This document shows, piece by piece, positions 52,978-64,000 of a stretch of DNA of 64,000 bases. The position numbers were made by a program, and so were the translations under genes. Positions within the stretch are counted from its first letter, which is position 1; every line of letters starts with the position of its first letter. Under the pieces are notes generated by a model. It saw only the letters and a list, made by a program, of their open reading frames with translations. It made no database searches and was not told the DNA's origin. Source of the DNA: Campylorhamphus procurvoides. Lineage: Eukaryota; Chordata; Aves; Passeriformes; Dendrocolaptidae. The DNA is taken from contig WBMV01000852.1 in assembly GCA_013396655.1 (NCBI GenBank), positions 682,001-746,000 on the forward strand. Direction: 5' to 3'.

Positions 52978-54237
52978 AAGATTGTCTGTTTTTGTCTGTG
53001 TAGCGAAGAGGAGCCTTGGGACCCGGTTTTTCCAATCTTTGCTTAACCAGAAATCCCATTGTCTTTCACTTCACAAGGAAACCTTGGCCAGGGTGAGCAC
53101 TGGGGGCCGCGTTGAGCCGCCCAGCGTTGCGTGTAGGTGAAATGAGCCACATCCCCCTCGATCTGTGGGGTTTTGCCAGAGCCGGATCTAGCCCAGTGTG
53201 TTCCTTTTTGGCTGACAAGCCTTGATAGCTTCTCCCTTCGCAAAGCCCTCTAGAGCCGTTCCACAGGGGGATCTCTCCAGACGCCTTGAAGGAAGCAGAA
53301 GCAACATTGTGGCATGTTAGAAGCAAATATGGCTTCGGGAGACAGCAGTAAATCTCCATCAAGATCCCTGACATTTTCTGTAGGGAGACAGCCGTGGAGC
53401 AGTCCTCACTTCTCCCTCTAGAGAAAGCTCTGAAAAACCACGATCTGTGAAAGTGTGACTGTCTTCACTGTCAGTCTGGTGCGAGGCAGACGAACCAGCA
53501 AAATCTGCCGTTTCGAGCGGATCGCAGATTTAGTGTTAATAGTGCTTCAGATCAGTAGTTTTGAGTACATAATTCGCTTTCTCTGCCTTTGAGTTTGAAG
53601 CTTGACAATAACTTGAGGCATGTTTTTGGTTTTCTTTATTTTTGTTTTTCTTTTTTTTTAAATAATCATTTTTACTTCATAATGTTTTTTGACATTTGTG
53701 AGTAAATACAAGAAAACAGTCTGCATGTTGTTGCTAGTCCAGTGTACTTTGCAATCTTGTCCTCAACAGACTGCAGTGTGCAGAACAGTAATTCTAGAAT
53801 ACAGAAGTAATTTTCTCTCTCTCCTGACATTGACATTGTAGTTGTAATGGTTTCATTTGGAGTTACAAATCCTTTGGGTCTAATTCTGTGAGCCTACCTA
53901 TAGCACTGGATTAAAATGTCTGCATCATTTCTTCAGTTATCCAGTTAAATGACAACTGTTGTAAAAGTGTAAACCAGCCCATGACAGTTTTTTGTACTTG
54001 TTTAAAGGACTTTTATTGTTCAGTTTTCATGATTATTGTCTAAAGAAGACTGATATAGATGTTCTATACTGTCCTGGACCATGTTAATTACACTTTATGA
54101 TGTATTTTGGTTCTACATCACAATGATTTGTCCCCAAGGCCCTTATATCCCTTCTAGGCACATTTTCTGTTGCAGTTTCCCTTTGCATTGTATTGCTTTG
54201 ACAACTGTAATTTGAATCAGAATTGAAAGAGGTCCAG

Positions 54238-54243
54238 AATAAA
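54238..54243 (+). terminator. TBL1XR1: Candidate distal polyadenylation signal AATAAA
   Basis: AATAAA lies in GAATAAAATATATTTTGA and is followed by TGTTGTAT about 30 nt on. The sequence changes from T/A-rich UTR texture to ordinary intergenic DNA after it. It is my best candidate for the end of the longest transcript. Confidence 0.5.
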
Positions 54244-54264
54244 ATATATTTTGATATTACCTTG

Positions 54265-57200
54265 GCTGAATGTTGTATACCAGTAATTTTAAGTGCTCGG
54301 GATGGAAGATGATAAGACTGGGGAAGTGGCAGACTGAAACATTATTTTTAGTATTTAGTTTGGCACATTTTCCCGTAAGACACGATGTACACAGCAGGAA
54401 GAGGCAGTGCACTGTGTGCCTGTGTGATCTGTGTGAACACACATCAGATCCTCTGATGGTGACCCATCCTCTGCCACCATCTCCCTTGGTTTCATTTAGA
54501 GGAACTGATTTCTCCTCTGTGTTTTACATGCTTCATCTTCTCCTTACCCCTACACGGGTGGAAGAGAAACTGAGTCCAGTGGTGCTGGCAGCTGCACCTC
54601 AGCTGTGGGAGAGTTTGGGGGAGCAGCTCCTGTATTGTAAAGCAATCTCACATTGGACAGTTCTGTTGTTATAGAGCAATTCCATTTCATTGTGCAGAGG
54701 AACATTGTGTTACTGTATTTCAGATGTGTGAAGCAATTTACATTTACACATGAAGTAACATAGATCCATCTATGCATAATGATGGTTTAATTCTTTAGAA
54801 TTCTGGGTCGTGTCGTAATCCAAGCAAAGGAACTGGGATAGTTTATTTTCAGTGTCACTAGAAACTTACGGTGAAATTTCTGCTTTTCCGTGTGGATTAC
54901 TGATTTGCTCTGTTCAAAAGCAGTAGCTTTCTCACTAATGTTATCAAAATCAATTGATTTTACTATTTTGAAACTTGCTATTGAAAAGTGTCTGTAATGG
55001 ACTGAAAACAGAGGAGGGACTCTGTTTTACAAGTGTAAACCCAGTCTTGGATTCCCTTCACCTGGAGTCTGAGAGCGCTGCAGGATTCCTCTGTCATGAC
55101 ATGGATTTTGCGAGAGAAATACGGAAGCAACTCCACGTTCCTGAGTCAGGCTGTACTGACTCATGTCGCGACACAGAAGGTTTGTGTGTGTTGAGATTTC
55201 ATTAGTGCAAATGCTCCCTGCAAGAGCGTGGCCACCCCAAGATGCAGGAACCAGGGAGTGGTGTGTCACACAGATGTGATGTTTGTGTGGTAGCGATGCC
55301 CAGATCCGTCCTGTGAGGAGGAGACAGGACTCCAGGTAGGTGCCTTACGCCATCGCTTCCCTAGTCTTCCTCTTGGAGCTGTTACCCTCGTGCTTTAACA
55401 GTATGGTTCTTGTAATTCTGCAGGAACTCGTGATCTTGGATATTCATAAAGTCCTTGTTCCCTGCCTCGTGGGGAAATGATTTAATGAAAATCCAAGCAA
55501 TATCTTTGGTTTGCTGATGTCAGCACAGGGCAGCTGTAATGGAATAATAATTTAAGAGGAATTTATCGATGATCCTGTAGAGAATGATGATGCCCCAGTT
55601 AGCACAGTTTGTCCTTAAGGAAAGCTGACCCAGGAGTTCTGCAGTGCAGAGACTTTTCTGCTCTCTGACTAGGTGAAAACTGGTGCCATAAAGGACTATT
55701 CTAAGAATTAATGAAGACACTGGTTTTCTTAGTAGGTGGAATGTGAAAACGTTCAGCTTTTGGATTAATTCTTCAGATACCAAATCAACATTTTGGGCTC
55801 CAAAAGATGTCAAGAAGTCTCAAGAGAGGTTGAGTCCAGTCAGCAGATTATTTTCTTGTTTCCACAGATGTTTTCTGCTGCCTTCTAGATGCTGAGAACT
55901 CTCATTTTAACCTTGAGCACACTGTATTTTGAGCTTTCTGAGTTATATGTTCTTGAACACTTCAAGACTTCACTGGACTGGTGACAGCTTAGGCTGACTG
56001 TTCTGCCTTCCCAATTAGAGAATCAAAGGCCCCTGCTCACAGCAATGCTGAGGGGGAATTCCCAATTACTACTGCAGTGCAGGCAGACCTAGGGCAGCAC
56101 TTCTGAAAAGAAACGGTGGTGGATGAAGGATTTATTTTCCTGACATGTTTCCCATTCTGCTATGTTGAAGTGCTCATACCACAGATTTAAGGCACCATTT
56201 GCTTTTTGCACATTGTCTCGTTGATGGAAACCTTGAAATTTTCAGGCTCCACTTAGTTTAATTTCCACCCTTGCCCTTGTTTCAAACATTTGCTGACAAG
56301 AACATCTGAAGGTGTAGGCTCTGCCTTTAATAAATGCCTGTCAGGGGCATAGATTGGGTGTGAGTCGTCTGGACACGGCTCTTGGCTCTCCAAAGATGTG
56401 TGGGGTCTCTGCAGGCTCTTTCTTGCTCACAGAGTTGTGCTGCTGTGTCCTTTGCAGTTACAGAAGCCACATGGAGCACAATGCTGGCTGTGTTTGAGCT
56501 GCATTGGGGCTCTGCTTTATAAATATGGAAAAGGACTGGTTTTTGTTGTACAATAGCTATGCGTTCCTAATACTTGAGAGCTAGATTTTGAGGTATATCC
56601 CTTATTTTCTTTAAAGAGAGTAATTTTTAAGGTAGAAAATTCCCACCTCAGGAAAACAGTGAAGAATTGCAATTACTGATGTTTAGCTTACTTCCTGAAT
56701 AGTTATTTGAAAGTTTTGCAGTTCTTCCCCTTTCTATTGGCTCATCCCATTTGTCTTCAGTTTGCTTGAACACTGCAGCAAAGTCAGGTGCTGATTAGGT
56801 GGATGTGAACAAACTGGTTTCTAGCAATGAGTAATTTGAAGCCAGAAACCAAATCCCAAGAGAGAGAAATAGGAGTTTGTGTCTTTTGTTGCAATTGTGT
56901 TGTTTACCATCTCATGCTCAAATCAAATTGGGGTGTGTGCTGAATTAACTATTCTGTTATTTTATCCTATTTATTTCCATTCAGTTCCTGCAGCTAATTC
57001 TACAGGAATTCATTCAATATCATTTTCTTAGAGAACAAATTATATCTTTGCCCTGCATGATGTTCAAGCAAGGAAATCTCCAGTACCCCTTGGAAATGTC
57101 AGCTGTACAGGGGTGTAGTTTGATGCTGTTGCCTGCACAGTGGGTAACCTCCAGATTTAGGCTTTAGGTATATGATTTCTTGAGCATTCAACTGTGAAAT

Positions 57201-60200
57201 ACCTATTGAACCATTTACTTATTTATCTCCTGGCTTATTGCTGTTTGCTTGGCTGGCTGGGTAAATCAACTCAGTGTTTCCATCAAATGCTTTTTTTCAT
57301 TGCAGGTAAGTTGTGCCTCTGAATTAGACAGGAAATAATAAGGATAAGAAATCTGTGTCCGCCGTGCTCTGTTAGTTTGAAATCTGTGTATTATGTGATT
57401 TTGTGTTGTTTGCAACTGGATAATTTTTTACATTCATGGATATAGGAATTCCAAGAGTTCTGTCTCTTCAGCCCTTCAGCCATTTTATTCCACTTTCCTC
57501 TAGGAGGACTTGTAAATTAGTAGGATTAAACGGAATGCTTCTGCTTTGAAGGTTCTGTTTGAAAATAATGGCATCATCAAGCATTCAGGAAGGTAAGGGG
57601 AAATGTTTGCAGCTGTAGGTGTGGAAGAGCCCTCGGCAGTCAGGCAGCTGCACGTGCCTCTTCTTGACAAACAGCTGCCAATACTGCAAGAGCCTTCATG
57701 GTAAAGCACTTCCCTCTCTGATCTGAATCTCTTTTGTTGCAATTAAAAGCTTGGTATTTTGACCACACTGAATTTGGAGGAAAGAAAAAGCTGTTTATTG
57801 TTCACAGCAGCCCTTTATGTATTTGAAATCTTCTGTTGTGTCTTTTCTTCTTTAGGCTGAACAGTCCTCGGTGAGTCGTAATCAATTCATCAACACCAGC
57901 TGCTCTCCTTGACAAACAATCTAATGAATACTGAAATAAGGATCCTGTTTATAAGAAATATGGTCTCTAAAACGAGGCAGGGAGGAACTGAACACAAAAT
58001 AAGACTTCTGGTTTTGCAGTTCTGCTATAATTAGTATGAACAGTGGCTCAAAAATGTGTAGGTTTGCATTGCTGATGTCCCAGCAAGGATGGGACCCCCT
58101 TGTTCTTGGAAGTTTTGCATAAAACCCTTTTTTCTCTTTTGCAACTTTTGTTTGTGTTGTTCTCCATTCCTGGCTTTTAGCCAATGACAAGGTTTTGTCC
58201 AAAGCTGCCCTACAGGTCTGTGGCAAAGGTAGAAATTAAAATTTCCCTCAAAATAGGATGGAAGGACCAGGCTGAGTGTTGTATCTGTCCGTGGCTTCCA
58301 CCTGGGGCCATGCTCCCAAACCAGAAATGCTCCAGGAAGAGTGAGAATGGAGAAGGGCCCCTGGGAAGTGGGGCCTGCACTGGAACAAGAGAAGAGTGAA
58401 TTCACAAAATGCTCCAGTGATATGTTAATATATAGTTGGTAAGAGTTCCAAGGAAGAGAGATAAAAATCCTTGCTGCTTTATATTAAACATGCTTTCAGG
58501 CAGTAAATGATTTTTAATGTGATGAAAATACATTTCAGTCAAGGCTGCTTCTGTCTCATGGAGACCTACATATTGCTGGTTTCTGACCACACAGATATTT
58601 TGTCCTCTGAAAAGCTTCTTTTAAACAAAAGTCACAAGGATTCAATAATAACTAAATCTATTGTGAATACAAAGCTTTAAACACATACCACGTTTTAGAA
58701 CTGGAAAGCCCCAAACATCTGCAAACTAACTACAGGTCATTTCTCAACTGGGACTGCTTGTGCTGTGGGGAATAAGAAGATGCATCTGCTTCTTCAGCCT
58801 TATTTGAGAGAGTTTTAAGGATCCAGCAGTCCCAGTGGTGGTAGAGAGGGTAGGTGTGTGCTGTATTCTCAGCTGCTTTCATATCCCCAAGGAGAAGTGG
58901 ATGCTAGAAGGGGAGTTTTTATTAGCATGGGAGCATATATCATGATACATGTTCATTAATATTAAGAAATTATCACTGCTGCTGAGCAGGAAGGATGTGT
59001 TATTTTCCCATTAGATTTATGCATCTTCACTGTTTTCCAAAACTTGCTACTCCAGCTGGGATAGCTGCAGCTGTGCTATACTTAGTTCACAATAAGCTGC
59101 AAGATTGTGTTTTCATTTCCTTTCCCCAGTGTTAGGGCAGGAGCTGAGCTTTGTATGGGATCCTGAGTGGTCACAGTTCTGGGGCTGAGAACACGAACAT
59201 CCACCAGAACAATGCAAACTCAGGAGCTGCTGCAGGGTGTCCTAGCAAAACCTGCCTTGTACTGAAGGCCATTTCCAGAAACACAAAATGGAATTTGATT
59301 TGGACTAATAGAGCTGGGGTTTAGGTTTCAGATGAGGGTGAGTGACTCATTGAGGTATCTAGACACCTCTTCTGACCCAGAGCAATGCTGCTCACAACTG
59401 CTCAGTGTCCAGTGTGTGTAAATGTGGAGACAGGCTAAAAGGGCAATGTGCTGTTGCCATTGCTTGTGTAGTCTGAAATTAATTGCAAATAGATAGCAGA
59501 AAACTGTCTTGAAATGGGAGCAAGTGTAGTCAGTCAGATTCGTAAGATGAGTGGTGTTATTTCCCATTTCCTGTAAGCCAATTTGCTGTACTTCCAGCCT
59601 GCCTTCTCCTCTATGCAAAGCAGCAGCCAGAGGCATCATTAAAACAAAGGTTGGATCCCAAGATTGCCTGTAATTCAGACACTTCAGTGATAGAAAAATG
59701 TACACTTTCAAGAGAAAGCTTGTGTGAGTACCAAATCTCACCAAATTGCAGAGATGTTTGTTCAAACCAACCCCTCTGTGCTTTAGAGGAAACAATTTGC
59801 TTCTTTAGTAAATAAACACAGCTGTTAAGAAGTTAAGATTAGACTGTCAGATTTGTCCTCTGCTGAGGAAATGATAGTGTACAGGCCTTCTCTATCTGCA
59901 GAAGGGAAAATATGGGAGCATGTCTCAAGTGCAGGAAAAAAGGAGATTAAAAGGCAGATAGAAGAGCTGATGCATTGGAACCGTGGCCCTTCCAGCTGAA
60001 GGGTGGATGGAGTGCTCTTCCAAAGTCTGCTGTTCAAGCAGGCACACGTGTGTCTGTGGGTGTACAGGAGGAAGGAGGGAAAACAGGATTTCAGGAACAG
60101 TACTGGGCTGTCAGCCTTGCAGAATAACAGAGAAGTTTCCACAGGCACAGCTGTTGGAGGTGGCTACTGTGCACTTACAGACCTTCCTCTCATTTCCTTC

Positions 60201-62430
60201 CATTGGTTTGTCTTGCAGGGGTGCTGCCTCTTCCCACTGCTCTGTCTCCCTGTGGCATGGACCATGGCCATTAGCATTAAATGAAGGATTTAAAGTGTGA
60301 TTAATGTCAGTCTCCTAACCAGCAGCTGGGAGGGGTATCTGGGCAATGCCACATTTTGCCTTTCTCACCCATAAGTGTCGTACCCCAGGAGGGTGGAAGG
60401 TGTTTTCCCTCTTGGTATTATAGATATTTCTAGGGTGGCTGACTGCTGGCTCCATGAAATTCAGCAGCCAAATCTCTGGAAACTTTAGTACAACAAAAAG
60501 GTAGAACCCTGCCTCTGTGACTTTCATTACTGACGTTCATTGTGAGCTCAGACGGTGGTTCCAACTTGGAGTGAAAATCCACTGATTTCCTGTAATTTTT
60601 CAGTGCTGTCCTGCTAAACTGTGCTGCACCTTTTCCTAGGGCAAATGGCATGTTTGAAGTGCATTTTTCCATGTTTTGTTCCATCTATTTTTCATCAGCC
60701 CAAGACACGTTGCAGGTCCCAGGAGCTGCCTGGGAGCCTCACTCCCTGCCTTGCCCTCCACTGGCTGTGGCATAAGCTCTGTTGATTTTCCTGCTTGTGG
60801 CCTCTTCACCCTTCACCAGTACTTTTCTGTTTCTATCCATGCATCTTCTGCTGGTTTCAGTCAGCTGCTGAGTCAGTGATTCAGTTTTCCAGCTGCCTTG
60901 AGGTGACATTTCAGTGCAGCCTTTCCTCTCTAACACCATCTCATGGTTCTCCAGCAGTGCTGTTTTGGGAACCAGCAGTGGTTCATCCCACCCAATAGGT
61001 GGTGCTTCATAATCCTTCCTTGCCTTTTTCCCTTGAATGAAGATGTGGGGGAGCATTGAGGTTTTGGAAGATATGATATGCTATCTATTTAATCGTGCCT
61101 AGTTGCTCATTTTTTAACAATAAATATCCTCATAAAAGTGCATGGAATTGATGTCCATGGTTAATAGCCATTTAAAAACCACAGTCACCAGGTGATTTAT
61201 CCAAGTGATGTACATTGGATGTTTCTGAGATACAAGTTGATTGTTTGAGAAAATGAAGTTATTCTATTTCACTAAAAAATGTAGTAGTTGCTTATTGGAT
61301 TTAATTATTCCATATGTTGATGCCTTGCTGCTCTTGTGGCTGCTGGCAGAGAAGGGCTCCTGTCAGGCAGAGCTGTGCATGCTAATGCAGCCCAGTGTTT
61401 GTTTTCCTGGCTTTTACACTTGTGCTGCCATTCCAACTGTGCCTGCCCCTGGATAACTACAGCTGACAATCCCATATTTAGTGGAAACAAAATATATTGA
61501 TGACAAACAAGTTTTCTGTTAAAAGTGATAAGGACTGATGTGAATTCAATGTGTGCTGAGAAAGACAACTGTGGGGTTTGTTAGAGAAATCAGAAGAGCC
61601 TTTAAAAAGCATGGGAGAAATGATCCAGAGAGCTGGTTTAACATTTTAGTGATTGTAATTCAAAATATCTGCAGGAGGTAAGGCTCTTTTTGCTTCTTTC
61701 ATACAAGAGCCTTACAGCTCCAGCAGACTTGGACATGAGTTATCCCTCTGGCATCTCTCATGAGTCCATGGCTCTTACCTTATAAGCCACGTCTCTCTTA
61801 CAGGCACAAGCACTGACTGTAATGTTTTGTTCAGTTCTCACTTTCTGTTGTGTTTATGGCCTTGCAATTGTGACTAATATCTGCTTAAGAGACTATTTCT
61901 GCCTTATTTCCATGTTGTGATGTTATTTAAAGTAGAGCTGCCCGTACATTCTTTGCCCTGAATACCAGCAGAGTGTGTTTAAGAGGTGTTGCCTTCCCAG
62001 CACTAAATCCTGTGGCTCCGTGGCTCTGCACATCCACCAGGGGCTGGGGTTGGGGCTGTGCCGTGTCCTTCCAGACACACCAGCCCTTCTGTTCTGGGTG
62101 GGCTGTTTGGGCTGTGTCGCCTCATTTTCACGGTTGTTGGTCTTTAGAGTGGAAGTACAAAATAAATAAGTTTTAAAAAAGATATAAGGGGGAGGGAAGA
62201 AAGAGAGTAAACAAGCCAGGCTCTGCTCCTCTGCTTCTTTCCAAGCTCTATTCAGACCTCACGCTTCTTGCACAGCTCTTCAGGGGTGTGTAATTATCTG
62301 GCACAGCCATGTACTTTGCTCTCCCTTCTCTCTGTTGAGAGAAAGCTGCTGAGCCCATGTTCTTTTCAAAAATAACAGTAATAAAAGAGACATTAAAGGA
62401 AAAGGTGCTGTTCCCCTGCAGAGACTGCTT
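54265..62430. other. Intergenic DNA downstream of TBL1XR1
   Basis: No exon series, RNA gene or intact element could be recognised. Frames of up to 155 codons (59328-59795 minus, 58031-58405 minus) have no family resemblance. AT-rich CNE-like texture occurs briefly near 58920-58985. Confidence 0.5.
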
Positions 62431-62439
62431 GTTTGGGCA

Positions 62440-62770
62440 GTTTGATGTCCTATTTTTATTATAAATATAATTGAATTTCCACTAGTTACATGCAAACAAC
62501 TGTCGTTTGGGAATAAAAAGAAGTAGACGTATGCTAATCGAAAGCTCCCATAATTACACAATCTTCAAATTAATTAACGAGCCAAAGGCAGCCAAACATT
62601 AGCATTTAGAAAGCGCTTTGCTGCATTAACCACTAATGAGTTCATTTAAATCCATCATGCAGCCCATTTTGGAAAGCATGAGCCATATTTAATCATATTC
62701 AATCAGTTTTAATAATGGAATCCGTAACACCAGGCATTGTTGATTGCGAAATTACCATAGAATTTTATTT
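62440..62770. promoter_or_regulatory. Strong candidate conserved enhancer downstream of TBL1XR1
   Basis: A 330-bp repeat-free block is dense in homeodomain and POU cores: ATGCAAAC (62490), ATGCTAAT (62531), TAATTA (62551), TTAATTAA (62570), CACTAATGAG, and AATCATATTCAATCAG. It also has retained CpGs (GTCGTTTGG, AGACGTATG, AATCGAAAG, TAACGAGCC) and the palindrome AAAGCGCTTT (62610-62619). This is the texture of deeply conserved developmental enhancers. The target gene is unknown. Confidence 0.5.
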
Positions 62771-62779
62771 GTTAAATAC

Positions 62780-64000
62780 AGGGGATAAGGTGTTGGTATT
62801 TATTGTTGACTGAATTGTACTTTGAGAGAAATGTGGAAATAGAAGATACACATGTCCAGGTAAGCATGTTCTTCAGTGTAAGTGAGAAGTGGCAAAGGAT
62901 TGTGCATGTGGGGTTTTGGGTTTCTTTTTCACTTTTTGTTTTTGTTAAATGAAAATAGTTTATGTTGCTTTTGAGAAATGAATCGGTAATTTCCCAAATA
63001 TACTTGTGAATTCTGAGATAAAACATTTTTGCTTGAACTATTTGCTGGTTTCAGCCTAGGCAATTACAGCACAGCTCTGCTCTCCATTCCATTCCTTTAG
63101 AGCTGAAATAACACAAAAGGAGTCACAAGAGCTTCTCTGCATTTAAATCAGAGCAAGTGAGGTGAAACCTCCATCTTCTGCCTTTTCACAGACAGTCTAA
63201 TTTCTGGTCCCATTGAAAGCACGGTGCTTTGTCATTGGACTTAATAGAGCAGATAAATCACTATCAGCTCCGGGAGGAGACTTCTTCCTCCAAAGTCAGG
63301 GGAGTTCCTAAACTCAAGACAATCTTTTGGATAAAATATGTTTCTCTATGAAGTCATTTGTTGAACGTTTCAGCCCGATAGAGCTGTTTCAATGGGAAAT
63401 TTCAGCCCAGCAGTTCCTTGGATTCCAGGCTACACTGGCATGTGCAACAGCCAAAGGGTGGGCTGTCCACCCATGCCATGCCATGCGGCAGACCAGTGAG
63501 GACAGCAGTAGAGAGCTACCATAAACCACCCATAAACACCAATAGAACTACCCTGAGACTCTCTGAGAACCTTACCAGCACTAAAACTCCCTGGAGTGAA
63601 CATGCAGGTTAAAGGATTAAATGCCAAAAAAAACCCCTCACCCTTTTATTGAATATGTTCACGATAATTTCTTGGCAATGTTACTGTGCATTGAGTGGAT
63701 AAGGAAATCAAAGTGACTCACTTTAGGGACAGCACGGTATGTCTGCCCCACAGCTCAGAAGAAACCCAGGAATCCCAATTCCCAATCTCTTGGTGTAATT
63801 ACAAAACTTTCCTGAGTGAAATGTTAGTTGTAGGAGTCGCTGCTTTGCCTCCTAATGCAAAGATATCCACCATTAATAGCAGCCTAATGGAATAAATTTG
63901 TCAGGACTCATGAAAACACACTGACTGAAACATTTGATTAGGACTAGTTTAAGACTTCAGAAGATGTCTTTAGCTGCTAGTAAAGACAGAAGCAATCGTA
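62780..64000. other. Intergenic DNA, end of window
   Basis: No gene seen. A possible ancient LINE fragment is listed at 63190-63260. A short CATGC x3 repeat lies at 63472-63486. The window ends without another gene beginning. Confidence 0.5.
63190..63260. mobile_element. Possible ancient CR1/L3-like LINE 3'-end remnant
   Basis: TGGTCCCATTGAAAGCA and TTTGTCATTGGACTTAATAG resemble the 'CCCATTGAAGTCAATGGGA...CCATTGACTTCAATGG' module common to old amniote CR1/L3-type elements. It is degraded and short, so the family is uncertain. Confidence 0.35.

Larger units (their letters stand above)
49000..54262 (+). other. TBL1XR1: Long 3' UTR of TBL1XR1 (3' end inferred)
   Basis: No gene-like frame appears in more than 5 kb after the stop. 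The stretch holds A-rich tracts (49150-49200, 49920-50025), AATAAA signals at 50254, 50986, 52972 and 54238, three Pumilio-type TGTANATA motifs and CpG-retaining blocks. The end is placed about 20 nt past the distal AATAAA. Mammalian TBL1XR1 also has a multi-kilobase 3' UTR, which supports the reading. Without transcript data the true extent and the choice of sites are inferred. Confidence 0.65.

Noticed and set aside
59328..59795. 155-codon minus-strand frame downstream of the gene
   Set aside because: No recognisable motif or exon signals. It is considered chance.

Overview
The window is vertebrate nuclear DNA, most likely from a bird. It is AT-rich and CpG-poor, with introns and long non-coding stretches. 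Its recognisable repeats are 3' ends of CR1 LINEs, including one of about 280 bp, and no mammalian Alu, L1 or B-type elements were recognised. CR1 tails also occur in crocodilians and turtles, so the bird call is an inference from CR1 plus low repeat density and short introns. There are no bacterial operons, CRISPR arrays, phage or plasmid features.

Only one gene can be supported: TBL1XR1 (TBLR1), on the + strand. All 14 coding exons were located by hand. They run from an ATG at 32276 to a TAG at 48997-48999, every intron is GT...AG, and all phases agree. The joined frame is 1,542 nt and encodes 513 residues. The order is an N-terminal LisH motif, an F-box-like segment, a Gln/Ala-rich linker and eight WD40 repeats. 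TBL1XR1 is a core subunit of the nuclear NCoR/SMRT-HDAC3 complex. It acts as a corepressor/coactivator exchange factor for nuclear receptors and for Wnt/beta-catenin targets.

Layout: positions 1-32230 are AT-rich non-coding DNA upstream of the first coding exon. It is probably a large 5'-UTR intron, because no promoter-like CpG island is visible and 32230 is a splice acceptor. Positions 32231-48999 hold the coding exons and 13 introns (101 bp to about 2.4 kb). From 49000 to about 54260 lies a very long 3' UTR with several AATAAA signals, the best at 52972 and 54238. From about 54260 to 64000 is intergenic DNA without a recognisable gene.

The main leads outside the gene are stretches that look like conserved regulatory DNA by their texture. 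They retain CpGs, hold clusters of homeodomain, POU or other core motifs, and lack repeats. The strongest are at 62440-62770, 9290-9560 and 23330-23760. A 47-bp minisatellite, CR1 fragments and 3' UTR regulatory motifs are also listed. No previously undescribed system was found. The open frames outside the exons have no recognisable family and look like chance.
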